A DNA stretch of 25,431 nucleotides from JBGPFS01 sp041483455 (GCA_041483455.1 JBGPFS010000012.1:1-25431), one strand, 5' to 3'; shown: positions 7,742-14,968, counted from the first letter of the stretch. The notes: generated from the letters alone by a model not told the origin. Numbers and translations: made by a program.

Positions 7742-7747
7742 TACCAT
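7742..7747 (+). promoter_or_regulatory. Candidate -10 hexamer of the PLP decarboxylase gene (leaderless)
   Basis: TACCAT ends 7 bases before the ATG at 7755; no Shine-Dalgarno is present. It faces the oppositely oriented -10 at 7594-7599. Confidence 0.5.
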
Positions 7748-7754
7748 CGCGACC

Positions 7755-9200
7755 ATGCCCGACGATCAGGCGACGCCCACCAGCCCGGCCGCCAGCCCGG
7801 CCACCAGCCCGCCCGCCGCCCCGGCCCCAGCCCCCGACCCGAACCCGCCGGACCCGCGGCCCAGCGCCGCTGTGCGCTTCGGCTGGCATCCCGAGCCCGG
7901 GCTGATCGGCCTCGACGACGAAGCGACGGCCCGCCCGGCGCTCGAGCGTCTAGGCCGCGACGCCTGGGCGGCCGCGCTCGACTACCTGTACGACGAGGCG
8001 TTCCGTCGGGCGATGGGCACGCCGACCGGCTACACCGAGCTCCGTCGCAGCTTCTTCGGTGGCCCGCCCGCCGATGGCTCCCCCGGCCGCCCGCCACCTG
8101 GTCCAGCGCCCGCCCCCTCGGGCCCGACCACCTCGGCCGCCCTGCTCGAGGAGTTCCGGACCCGGCTCGCCCCACACCTCCTCAACAGCTGGCACCCGCG
8201 GACGCTCTCGTACTTCACGCCGCCGCCGCTGACCTGGTCGATCGTCGGCGAGCTCCTCGCCCAGTGGACGAACCAGGGCATCGACGTCTGGCACGCCGGG
8301 CCATCCGGCGCGTTCGTCGAGGAGGAGGTCGGACGCTGGCTGTGCGACCTCGTCGGGTTCGGGCCGGGCGCCTTCGCGGTCCTCACCTCGGGCGGCGTGA
8401 TGGCCAACTTCATGGCGATGACCGTGGCCCGGGACATCCACCTGGCGCGGGCACTCGGCCTTGGCGAGCCGCCCCGCGGCCGGCAGCTCGAAGGGGTCCG
8501 CGTCTATGCGAGCGACCAGACCCACTTCTCGATCGCCCGGGCGCTCGACGAGCTCGGTTTCCCGCCCGACACGCTCCATCTCGTCCGGGCAGACGCGGAC
8601 TTCCGGCTGCACGGCGCGCCCGTGGCGAAGGCGGTCGCCGCGGACCGGGCGGCCGGCCTGACCCCGTTCGCGATCGCCGCCGTCGCCGGCTCGACGAACA
8701 CGGGCTCGGTGGATCGAACGGGCGAGCTGGCGGACGTCGCCGGGCGCGAGGGCCTCTGGCTCCACGTCGACGCGGCGTACGGCGGCGCGGCCCGCCTCTC
8801 TCGTCGCGACGCCGGGCGGGTCCCCGATCTCGAGCGGGCGGACTCGGTCACGATCGATCCGCACAAGTGGTTCTTCCAGGCCTACGACCTGGGCGCGCTG
8901 GTCGTTCGGCGCGAGCGCGACCTCCTCGAGACGTTCCAGCGGAGCCCCGAGTACTACCGCGGCGGCGAAACGACCGCCGGACCGAAGGCGGGCCGACGGG
9001 CGGATGGCGGACCGGCGGACGGCGCCCGGGCGGCCGACCCGGATCCGCACGCGGACCAGCTCAACTACTACCAGCGTTCGATGGAAGGGACCCGGCGCTT
9101 CCGGGCGCTCAAGCTGTGGCTCAGCTGGAAACACCTCGGGACCGAGGGGCTCGGACGGCTCGTCGAGGCCAACGACGACCTCGCCGGGGCCCTGGCCTAG
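7755..9200 (+). CDS. PLP-dependent decarboxylase (group II, aromatic-amino-acid/glutamate type), cut by an in-frame TAG
   Basis: Fold-type I PLP enzyme of the pyridoxal-dependent decarboxylase family; the substrate is probably an L-amino acid but cannot be named. After a Pro/Ala-rich N-terminus (1-37) come the helical N-terminal region with NSWHPRTLSYFTPPP (144-158), TSGGVMANFMA (211-221), SDQTHFS (253-259, His257 stacking on PLP), HVDAAYGG (337-344, Asp339 binding the ring nitrogen) and DPHKWFF (368-374, with Lys371 as the Schiff-base lysine). The frame stops at TAG (9198-9200) after 481 residues, but the next 101 codons in the same frame encode the expected C-terminal domain. The catalytic core is intact; loss of the small domain would probably inactivate the enzyme. 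Confidence 0.88.
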   Translation: MPDDQATPTSPAASPATSPPAAPAPAPDPNPPDPRPSAAVRFGWHPEPGLIGLDDEATARPALERLGRDAWAAALDYLYDEAFRRAMGTPTGYTELRRSFFGGPPADGSPGRPPPGPAPAPSGPTTSAALLEEFRTRLAPHLLNSWHPRTLSYFTPPPLTWSIVGELLAQWTNQGIDVWHAGPSGAFVEEEVGRWLCDLVGFGPGAFAVLTSGGVMANFMAMTVARDIHLARALGLGEPPRGRQLEGVRVYASDQTHFSIARALDELGFPPDTLHLVRADADFRLHGAPVAKAVAADRAAGLTPFAIAAVAGSTNTGSVDRTGELADVAGREGLWLHVDAAYGGAARLSRRDAGRVPDLERADSVTIDPHKWFFQAYDLGALVVRRERDLLETFQRSPEYYRGGETTAGPKAGRRADGGPADGARAADPDPHADQLNYYQRSMEGTRRFRALKLWLSWKHLGTEGLGRLVEANDDLAGALA

Positions 9201-9506
9201 CGGATCGCCGCGAGCGACGACTTCGAGGCGATCCCGGCCGTGCCCGAGCTGTCGGTCGTCTGCTTCCGTCACCTGCCCGGGGGTCGCGCGGCCGCCCGAG
9301 CGCTCGAGCCGGCGATCCTCGACGCCCACCAGGATGCGCTGGCCGCGGCGCTCGAAGCCTCCGGCGACGGCTGGCTCTCGACGACGACGATCCGCGGCGC
9401 GACCTACCTACGGGCGGGCATCGTCAACTACCTGACCACCGAGGCGGACCTCGATCGATTGCTGGCGACTCTTCGGCGATTCGGGGCGGAGCTGCGCCCC
9501 GGCTGA
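9201..9506 (+). pseudogene. C-terminal domain of the PLP decarboxylase, separated by the TAG
   Basis: Directly in frame with the gene above, 101 codons to the TGA at 9504-9506. It contains the small-domain elements of this family: LSVVCFRHLPGG near the start, then WLSTTTIRGATYLRAGIVNYLTT, which corresponds to the conserved substrate-side strand and the arginine-containing turn before the terminal helix. A GTG at 9240 could allow separate translation of 88 residues. It is either the remnant of a broken gene, the product of readthrough, or the result of a base-call error at 9198. Confidence 0.8.
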
Positions 9507-9582
9507 TCCGGGCAGGCGAGCATTCGTGGCCGGACGGCGAGCTTGGCCCCAGCTCGGTCCGAGCGTACCTTCCCTCCGAGCG

Positions 9583-9588
9583 TACGCT
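9583..9588 (+). promoter_or_regulatory. Candidate -10 hexamer of the zinc-ribbon membrane protein gene (leaderless)
   Basis: TACGCT ends 6 bases before the GTG at 9595; there is no Shine-Dalgarno. A second TANNNT (TACCTT) lies at 9566-9571. Confidence 0.45.
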
Positions 9589-9594
9589 GGGCCC

Positions 9595-10095
9595 GTGGAC
9601 GAGCGGATCTGGTGGCTCATCGGCGGGTGGCTCGCGCTCATGAGCTGCGGCTACCTCGGCTGGCAGCTCGGGGCGCGACGAACGCCCGACAAGCAGCGCG
9701 AACGAGGGAAGACCGGACCCCCGACCGAGACCCTCTGGCTGTGCGAGGCGTGCCATTCGTTCAACGAGGCCGAACGCGAGGTCTGCTATCGCTGCCGAGA
9801 ACCCCGCGCGCCCGACGCCCGGACCGTGGTCCCGGACGCCGTCTTCCACGTCGACCAGCGCTTCGGCAGCGCCAAACAGAGCGAGAGCCGAGGCCCGTCC
9901 GGGGTCTGGGCGGGGGGCGATGAGCCGCTTCGCGACGCCTGGCTGGCCGCGCAGCCGCCGGCCGGGCAGCCGCCGATCGGGCAGCCGCCGATCGGGCAGC
10001 CGCAGGGTGGGCGCCCGCCGACCGAGCAACGTCAAGCGGCGGAGCCGGCAGCCCCGACCGCGGACCCGCCGGCCGACGCGGCGACCGAACGATGA
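9595..10095 (+). CDS. Membrane-anchored zinc-ribbon protein
   Basis: 166 residues from the GTG at 9595. One transmembrane helix sits near the N-terminus (about 6-26, WWLIGGWLALMSCGYLGWQL). A zinc-ribbon knuckle follows: C50-x2-C53 and C64-x2-C67 in LWLCEACHSFNEAEREVC, the spacing and style of RanBP2-type or rubredoxin-like ribbons. The C-terminus is disordered, with a GQPPI repeat encoded by a 15-base tandem repeat (9964-10005). The start was chosen at 9595 because the helix then begins almost at once; an ATG at 9526 would add a region with no coding character. The stop overlaps the next start as ATGA (10092-10095), so the two genes form a coupled pair. Confidence 0.7.
   Translation: MDERIWWLIGGWLALMSCGYLGWQLGARRTPDKQRERGKTGPPTETLWLCEACHSFNEAEREVCYRCREPRAPDARTVVPDAVFHVDQRFGSAKQSESRGPSGVWAGGDEPLRDAWLAAQPPAGQPPIGQPPIGQPQGGRPPTEQRQAAEPAAPTADPPADAATER
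9964..10005 (+). repeat. 15-base tandem repeat inside the zinc-ribbon protein gene
   Basis: GGGCAGCCGCCGATC occurs perfectly at 9964-9978 and 9979-9993, and is followed by a partial third copy. It encodes Gly-Gln-Pro-Pro-Ile units. Confidence 0.8.
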
Positions 10096-11072
10096 GCCGC
10101 CGCACGGTCCTCACCGCCGGCGGCCTCTTCCTGATCCTCGCGATCGTCGGAGCCGCGGGCTTCGGAGCCTGGGCCCTCCTCTCCGGGACCAGCCCGACCG
10201 GCGGTGACGGTGGCGGCGGCCCAGGCCTGGCTGGTGGCGGCGTCCCGGGCGCTCCGGCCGTCGTCGACGGGCTGCCGGTCGTCTCGGTCTCCGACTTCCT
10301 CGCCCGACAAGTGGGCACCTCAGCCGACCAACCGTTCGCCGTCGCGGGCTGGTATTCGGCCGAGCCGCCGCATTCGTGCCCGGCCGGTCCGATCGATCCC
10401 GTGACGGGTCAGATCCGCGAGGCGACCCCGCTCGAGACCTACTGCCACACGGACGAGGAGATCCTCGATGGGCTGCCGGAGCCGGTGGCCGACGTCAGCC
10501 AGACCTCGAACTCGATGACCGTCTCCCGGCACGACCTCAGGGGTCCCTGGTTCCAGCCCATCTTCGCCTATCCGTTCGGCGGTCCGGGCGTCACCCCCAC
10601 CGTGATCAACAAGCCGTGGCTGCCAACGCCGGTCGTCCTCGTCGGCCACGTGGCCGACCCGCGGGCGACCAAGTGCCCGCCCGACCAGGTCGCGGCCTGT
10701 GCCGCAAGGTTCGTCGTCGACCACGTGGCCTGGCAGACGCGCGGTGCCCTCGGCCCTTCGGTCGTCGCGGACCCGGGATCCGGGCTCACGCCGAAGCTGA
10801 CCGCCGCCCAGGTCCGGGCCATCGTGAACACCCGGTTCGCCGGCCCGAACACGTTCCTCGGCCTGGCCGCAGTCGGCCGAGCGGACTTCACGCGCTACGA
10901 GCCGCTCATGCCGGTGGACGTCGTCGACGGACCGATCGTCTGGGAGGTCCGCCTGCTCTTCCAAGGTGACGGAAGGTCGCGGCTCGTGACGGCGCTCGTG
11001 TCGGACGAGACGGGCACCGTCGCCTGGACGACACTCCTGTCGCCCGGTCAGTCGGACCCGGGGCCCTCGTAG
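10092..11072 (+). CDS. Membrane-anchored extracytoplasmic protein of unknown function
   Basis: 326 residues. One N-terminal membrane anchor (about 7-31, LTAGGLFLILAIVGAAGFGAWALL) is followed by a Gly-rich linker (36-55) and an extracytoplasmic domain of about 265 residues with no family I recognise. The domain holds six cysteines (including HSCPAGP, TYCHTDEE, TKCPPDQVAACAARF), which could form disulfides outside the cell. The ATG at 10092 overlaps the stop of the zinc-ribbon gene. The 3' end overlaps the convergent pyrC gene by 25 bases (11048-11072). Coupling to the zinc-ribbon protein suggests a common membrane function. Confidence 0.72.
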   Translation: MSRRTVLTAGGLFLILAIVGAAGFGAWALLSGTSPTGGDGGGGPGLAGGGVPGAPAVVDGLPVVSVSDFLARQVGTSADQPFAVAGWYSAEPPHSCPAGPIDPVTGQIREATPLETYCHTDEEILDGLPEPVADVSQTSNSMTVSRHDLRGPWFQPIFAYPFGGPGVTPTVINKPWLPTPVVLVGHVADPRATKCPPDQVAACAARFVVDHVAWQTRGALGPSVVADPGSGLTPKLTAAQVRAIVNTRFAGPNTFLGLAAVGRADFTRYEPLMPVDVVDGPIVWEVRLLFQGDGRSRLVTALVSDETGTVAWTTLLSPGQSDPGPS

Positions 11073-12622
11073 GCGACCCGACCGCCGGCGACGGTGAGGA
11101 GGACGACGCCGGGCAGGTCGCGCCCGAGGAGCGGCGTGTTCTTCCCCTTCGAGGCGAGGCTCGCCTCGTCGACCCGCCAGGCGGCCGACCGATCGAACAC
11201 GACGAGGTCGGCCGGGGCGCCCTCGACGAGCCCCCGGGCGCACGGGACGCCCGACGCGCGGACGATCGCCGCCGGGCCGGTCGTGAGCGCCGCGACCGCG
11301 CGGGCGAGGGGCAGCCGGCCCGCGTCGACGGCGGCGAGGATGACCCCGAGAGCGGTCTCGAGACCGGAGATCCCGTTCGAGGCCAGGCCGAACTCGACCT
11401 CCTTGTCGACCCGGGTGTGAGGTGCATGATCGGTCGCGACCGCGTCGGCGGTGCCCTCGGCGAGGGCCACGAGACAGGCCGCAGCGTCGGTCGGCTGGCG
11501 GAGCGGCGGGTTCACTCGGAGCGAGGGGTCGTACGGGCCGGCGACGAGCGCGCCGTCCAGCCACGGGTCGCGCGAGCGCGCGCCGGCGCCTGGGGCACCG
11601 CCGGCGCCTGGGGCCGCGCCGTCCGCTCCGCTGGGGGCCCCGCCGTCAGCCGTCCCATCGGCCTCGAGGGCCTCCCAGGACCAGCGCCGCGCACCGGCCA
11701 GCCACTCGTCGCTTAGCCCCAGGTGGTGCGGGGTCACGTCGCACGTCACCGGAAGTCCCGCGGCCTTCGCCCGCCGCACGGCGTCGAGCGCCCCCGCCGT
11801 CGAGAGGTGGGTCAGGTGGAGCCGTGCCCGCGGCTCGTCGACGAGGACGTCGGCCAGGATCGCGATCGCCCGTTCGACCGCCCCCACCTCGGCGGCCGCC
11901 GGCCAGCCCTTCAGGCCCAGGACCGCCGCGACCGTCCCCTCGTTCGCCTCGGCGCCGGTCGTCAGGTCGGAGTCCTCCGCGTGCTCGACGATCGGCTTGC
12001 CGAGCATCCCGGCGTAGAGGAGTGCATTCCTGAGGAGCGTCGCCGAGCGGACCGGCGATCCGTCGTCCGAGTAGCCGACGACCCCGGCATCGGCGAGCTC
12101 GCCAAGGGCCGCCAGCGTCTCGCCCTTCCGGCCGGTCGTGACCGCGCCGTGGGCGAGCACCTCGACCGGCGACCCAGAGGCGGCCGCGGCCGCGCGGATC
12201 CGGACGAGCACGCTCGGCTCGTCGAGGGTCGGGGCGGTGTTGGGCATGACGCAGACGGTCGTGAAGCCGCCGTGGGCCGCCGCAGCCTGCCCGGTCGCGA
12301 CGGTCTCCGCGTCCTCGAAGCCCGGCTCGCGGAAGTGGACGTGCAGGTCGACGAAGCCGGGCGCCACCACGACGCCGGTCGGCTCCACGCCGACGGCCTC
12401 GGCGCCCTCGAGCCAGGTGACCGCCTCCAGGATGCCGTCGCGCACGACGAGCTCGCCCGGGCCCTCGCGGCCCGATGCGGGATCCACCAGCCAGGCCCGA
12501 CTGATCTCGAGCTCGGCGAGGACGCTCCCCAGCCGGGCCCAGGCTCGCCTGTCCGAGCCCGCCGCCCCGACCGAGCCCGCCGCCCCGACCGAGCCCGCCG
12601 CGGCGCTCGCCACCTCAGCCAC
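11048..12622 (-). CDS. pyrC: Dihydroorotase (class I)
   Basis: Zinc amidohydrolase that cyclises carbamoyl aspartate to dihydroorotate. Metal ligands are visible: H94 and H96 in VDLHVHFREPG, H214 (VEHAED), H272 (LTHLST) and D398 in TDHAPH; MPNTAPTLD (126-134) is also typical of the family. At 524 residues it is about 90 longer than usual. The extra length is an N-terminal GSVGAA-repeat segment (about 7-23), encoded by an 18-base tandem repeat, and a Gly/Ala-rich insert (about 320-352). The GTG at 12622 overlaps the pyrB stop by 8 bases; GTG at 12613 is an alternative. It is the last gene of pyrR-pyrB-pyrC and converges on, and overlaps, the 10092-11072 gene. Confidence 0.93.
   Translation of the reverse strand: MAEVASAAAGSVGAAGSVGAAGSDRRAWARLGSVLAELEISRAWLVDPASGREGPGELVVRDGILEAVTWLEGAEAVGVEPTGVVVAPGFVDLHVHFREPGFEDAETVATGQAAAAHGGFTTVCVMPNTAPTLDEPSVLVRIRAAAAASGSPVEVLAHGAVTTGRKGETLAALGELADAGVVGYSDDGSPVRSATLLRNALLYAGMLGKPIVEHAEDSDLTTGAEANEGTVAAVLGLKGWPAAAEVGAVERAIAILADVLVDEPRARLHLTHLSTAGALDAVRRAKAAGLPVTCDVTPHHLGLSDEWLAGARRWSWEALEADGTADGGAPSGADGAAPGAGGAPGAGARSRDPWLDGALVAGPYDPSLRVNPPLRQPTDAAACLVALAEGTADAVATDHAPHTRVDKEVEFGLASNGISGLETALGVILAAVDAGRLPLARAVAALTTGPAAIVRASGVPCARGLVEGAPADLVVFDRSAAWRVDEASLASKGKNTPLLGRDLPGVVLLTVAGGRVAYEGPGSD
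12553..12600 (-). repeat. 18-base tandem repeat at the start of pyrC
   Basis: The unit CCGAGCCCGCCGCCCCGA (plus strand) occurs at 12553-12570 and 12571-12588, followed by 12 bases of a third copy. It encodes the Gly-Ser-Val-Gly-Ala-Ala units of the PyrC N-terminal extension. Confidence 0.85.
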
Positions 12623-13715
12623 CGCTCGCCTCCCCGGCCCGCCCGGCCGCGCCGGCCAGCAGGTAGAGCAGGGCCATCCGGACCGCGACCCCGTTCGTCA
12701 CCTGGTCGGTGATGACGCTCCGCGGGTGGACCGCGACCTCTGGCGCGATCTCGACCCCCTCGTTCATCGGCCCGGGGTGCATGACCAGCGCGTCGGGCCT
12801 GGCGAGAGCCAGCCGCTCGAGGGTCAGGCCGTAGCGCGCCGCGTACTCGCGGAGCGAGGGCAGGAGGCCGCCGGCCATCCGCTCGCGCTGGATCCGGAGC
12901 GCCATCACGACGTCCGCGTCGCGCAATGCCGCGGTCACGTCGGAGGTCACCCTGAACCGCCGGCCCGCCGCCCCGCGCGCCGCCCAGCCGTCGATCCCCC
13001 GCAGGAGCGTTACCGGGCCGCACAGCCAGAGGTCGGCGCCGGCCGCGGTCAGCGACCAGATGTTCGAGCGGGCGACCCGAGAGTGGAGGATGTCGCCGAG
13101 GATGACGACCTTTCGACCGCGCAGGTCGATCCCCCCGCCCAGGCCGCCGGAGATCCGCTCCCGGATCGTGTACAGGTCGAGCAGCCCCTGCGACGGGTGG
13201 GCGTGCCAGCCGTCGCCGCCGTTGAGGATCGAGCCCGAGAAGTGCTCCGCGGCGAGGTACGGGGCTCCGCTCGTCCCGTGGCGCATCACGATCATGTCCG
13301 CCCCGAGCGCTTCGACCGTCCGGATCGTGTCGACCAGCGACTCCCCCTTGGTGACCGACGAGCTCGCGGCGGCGATGTTCACCACGTCCGCCGACAGGTT
13401 CTTGGCCGCGACCTCGAAGCTGACCCGGGTCCGCGTGGAGGCCTCGTAGAAGAGGATCGTCACACCGGTCCCGCGCAGGGCGGGCACCTTGGCGATCGGC
13501 CGGGCCAGGACCTCCTTCATCGCGTCGGCGGTCCGCATCACGAGCTCGATCTCGGGCGCGCTCACGACGTCGAGGTCGAGCAGGTGCCGGTGGTGCCAGC
13601 GGACGGGCTCGCCGCCGGAGGGAACGTCGAGCGAGGGCAAGCCGGCCGAGGCGGCTCCCGGGGCGGCGCGCGGGATGGCGATCCCGGTCGGGTCGGGGGT
13701 TCCGGTCAGAGTCAT
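12615..13715 (-). CDS. pyrB: Aspartate carbamoyltransferase catalytic subunit
   Basis: Joins carbamoyl phosphate and aspartate to make carbamoyl aspartate. Carbamoyl-phosphate-binding motif STRTR is at 93-97 within FYEASTRTRVSFE; the SSSVTKGES loop (118-126), HPSQGLLD (173-180) and MHPGPMNEG (312-320) are all present. Residues 1-36 form a Pro/Ala/Gly-rich N-terminal extension; 366 residues in total. No regulatory subunit (pyrI) gene is in the window. The ATG start shares one base with the pyrR stop (TGATG at 13715). The gene lies between pyrR and pyrC in one operon. Confidence 0.94.
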   Translation of the reverse strand: MTLTGTPDPTGIAIPRAAPGAASAGLPSLDVPSGGEPVRWHHRHLLDLDVVSAPEIELVMRTADAMKEVLARPIAKVPALRGTGVTILFYEASTRTRVSFEVAAKNLSADVVNIAAASSSVTKGESLVDTIRTVEALGADMIVMRHGTSGAPYLAAEHFSGSILNGGDGWHAHPSQGLLDLYTIRERISGGLGGGIDLRGRKVVILGDILHSRVARSNIWSLTAAGADLWLCGPVTLLRGIDGWAARGAAGRRFRVTSDVTAALRDADVVMALRIQRERMAGGLLPSLREYAARYGLTLERLALARPDALVMHPGPMNEGVEIAPEVAVHPRSVITDQVTNGVAVRMALLYLLAGAAGRAGEASGG

Positions 13716-14272
13716 CAGACCGCCCCTCCGGCGGGCGCTTCCTGGCGCTCGATCAGGACTTCGTCCTCGCCGTCGATCTCGGCGACGTGGACCCTGACGA
13801 CCTCCTCGCGCGAGGTCGGCACGTTCTTGCCGACGTGATCGGCGCGGATCGGCAGCTCGCGGTGGCCGCGGTCGACGAGGACCGCCAGGCGGATCGCCTG
13901 CGGACGCCCGAAATCGACCAGGGCGTCCATCGCCGCGCGGATCGTCCGACCGGTGAACAGGACGTCGTCGACGAGGACGACCGTCGCCCCGTTCAGGTCG
14001 AACGGCAGGTCGGTCCCCTTGACGATCGGCTGCTGGGCGACGAGCGAGAGGTCGTCGCGGTAGAACGTGATGTCGAGAGCGCCGACCGGGAGCTGGACCC
14101 CCTCGTGCTCGGCGATGGCCTCGGCGATCCGACGACCGAGCGGGACGCCGCGCCGCTGGATCCCCACGAGGGCCAGCCCGGACGTGCCGGCCTGCTTCTC
14201 GACGATCTCATGGGAGATGCGGACGATGGCCCGACGGATCTCGTCCGCCGTCATGATCCGGCGCCCGGTCAT
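13715..14272 (-). CDS. pyrR: PyrR: pyrimidine operon RNA-binding regulator / uracil phosphoribosyltransferase
   Basis: UMP-responsive RNA-binding protein of the PRPP-transferase fold, often with uracil phosphoribosyltransferase activity. The PRPP loop is VVLVDDVLFTGRTIRAAMD (98-116); GIQRRGVPLGRR (37-48) and the DITFYRDDL segment (67-75) are characteristic of PyrR. 185 residues. No Shine-Dalgarno lies before the ATG at 14272, and an in-frame TAG shortly upstream excludes a longer form. Instead, a nine-codon ORF with a good ribosome site ends on the pyrR ATG, so translation is probably coupled. A second ATG (codon 7) is a less likely start. First enzyme gene of pyrR-pyrB-pyrC. Confidence 0.94.
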   Translation of the reverse strand: MTGRRIMTADEIRRAIVRISHEIVEKQAGTSGLALVGIQRRGVPLGRRIAEAIAEHEGVQLPVGALDITFYRDDLSLVAQQPIVKGTDLPFDLNGATVVLVDDVLFTGRTIRAAMDALVDFGRPQAIRLAVLVDRGHRELPIRADHVGKNVPTSREEVVRVHVAEIDGEDEVLIERQEAPAGGAV

Positions 14273-14298
14273 CGGGTGCCGCGGCCGCTACGTGGCAC
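14269..14298 (-). CDS. Candidate nine-codon leader ORF coupled to pyrR
   Basis: GTG at 14298, then P-R-S-G-R-G-T-R and TGA (14271-14269). The TGA overlaps the pyrR ATG as ATGA. A Shine-Dalgarno AAGGAG lies 9 bases before the GTG, while pyrR itself has none. Its likely role is to deliver ribosomes to the pyrR start; the peptide itself need not matter. The evidence is positional only. Confidence 0.5.
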   Translation of the reverse strand: MPRSGRGTR

Positions 14299-14302
14299 GC
14301 TC

Positions 14303-14308
14303 GCTGCT
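14303..14308 (-). promoter_or_regulatory. Ribosome binding site of the pyr leader ORF
   Basis: GGAGCA within GGGAAGGAGC, just after the 3' arm of the putative PyrR hairpin. It is the only strong Shine-Dalgarno in the pyrR leader, and the adjacent hairpin could control its access. Confidence 0.5.
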
Positions 14309-14313
14309 CCTTC

Positions 14314-14331
14314 CCGGCCTCTCGGTGCCGG
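14314..14331 (-). promoter_or_regulatory. Putative PyrR-binding RNA hairpin
   Basis: The RNA CCGGCACCGAGAGGCCGG folds as a five-pair stem CCGGC/GCCGG closing an A-G mismatch and the hexaloop CCGAGA. The loop fits the CNGNGA loop followed by GG of known PyrR binding loops (established for Bacillus-type pyr leaders). It starts roughly 13 bases after the predicted RNA start and ends next to the ribosome site, so PyrR-UMP binding could block translation. No competing terminator or antiterminator pair was recognised. Confidence 0.6.
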
Positions 14332-14350
14332 TCGTTAAAGGGACACGGGC

Positions 14351-14356
14351 AGTGTA
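14351..14356 (-). promoter_or_regulatory. Candidate -10 hexamer of the pyrRBC operon
   Basis: TACACT preceded by TGCGG on the minus strand. Transcription would start near 14344, giving a leader of about 70 bases that contains the PyrR-type hairpin. No good -35 is visible. The hexamer lies 8 bases past the stop of the upstream RlpA-like gene. Confidence 0.4.
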
Positions 14357-14364
14357 CCGCAGGC

Positions 14365-14931
14365 TCAGTAGATCGAGACGGTCACCCAGGTCGTGCCGGC
14401 CGAGCCACCGCAGCCGCAGATGGCGAAGAAATCCGGCCGGTACATGTCGACGACCCGGACCGGCCGGAAGCGCGCCGACGGGCCGTAGTCGTTGACCACC
14501 CGGTCGACACAGCCGCCGGAGCCGCAGATCCGGATGACCGTGCCGCGGGGGAGGCGCATCGCGGTCGTGCCGTTGTCGTAGAAGGATGCGTAGCCGGACA
14601 TCGTGTAGCGCGGCGGCTTGATCACCGAGCCGAGCGTGGCCGCCGGCTGATGAAGTCCGGTCACGGTCGCGATGGCGCTGACGGCGGACCCGGAGCCGGG
14701 TTCGCTGAAGACCCCGCCCGCTTCGATGGCATTCGCCGAGCGGTTCGCGGGGTCGGCCGGACCGGCCGCGATATCGGTCGATCCGGGCCCGTCAGGCCTC
14801 AGAGGCTGGAACGCCGCTTCGTCGAGAGCGCGAACGGGACTGATGGTCCGCGAGCCGACGATCCCCGGTGCGGCGACCAGGGCGAGAGCGGCGGTGAGCA
14901 CCGCGCCCGCGACGATGGTCTTCGGTCGCAC
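14365..14931 (-). CDS. Secreted RlpA-like double-psi beta-barrel protein
   Basis: 188 residues from the GTG at 14931. The signal peptide is about residues 4-27 (TIVAGAVLTAALALVAAPGIVG). A variable linker (28-105) precedes a C-terminal domain (112-188) of the RlpA/expansin-like double-psi barrel type: GYASFYDNGTTAMRLPRGT, then VIRICGSGGCVDRVVNDYGP and RVVDMYRPDF. The sequence places an Asp (D148) in the NDYGP motif where RlpA-like lytic transglycosylases have their catalytic Asp. The cysteine pairs (136/141 and 172/174) may form disulfides. Probable role: peptidoglycan binding or cleavage in the envelope. The start is supported by a promoter placed for a leaderless message; a longer frame to 15039 lacks support. 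Confidence 0.78.
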   Translation of the reverse strand: MRPKTIVAGAVLTAALALVAAPGIVGSRTISPVRALDEAAFQPLRPDGPGSTDIAAGPADPANRSANAIEAGGVFSEPGSGSAVSAIATVTGLHQPAATLGSVIKPPRYTMSGYASFYDNGTTAMRLPRGTVIRICGSGGCVDRVVNDYGPSARFRPVRVVDMYRPDFFAICGCGGSAGTTWVTVSIY

Positions 14932-14939
14932 TTCGGCAG

Positions 14940-14968
14940 AGGATAGTACGTCCGTACCGGTCTGTCGA
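14940..14968 (-). promoter_or_regulatory. Candidate promoter of the RlpA-like gene (leaderless)
   Basis: TCGACA (14968-14963; 5 of 6 to TTGACA), a 17-base spacer, and TATCCT (14945-14940). The -10 ends 8 bases before the GTG at 14931, so RNA would begin close to the start codon. It is the only promoter in the window with a good -35. Confidence 0.55.

Noticed and set aside
9198..9200. Pyrrolysine or selenocysteine-style recoding at the TAG
   Set aside because: TAG ends several other genes normally and no insertion element or dedicated gene is visible. A simple nonsense change or sequence error is more likely.
14273..14350. Classic PyrR attenuator with terminator and antiterminator
   Set aside because: Only one stable hairpin is seen and no T-tract terminator precedes pyrR, so translational control is the better reading.
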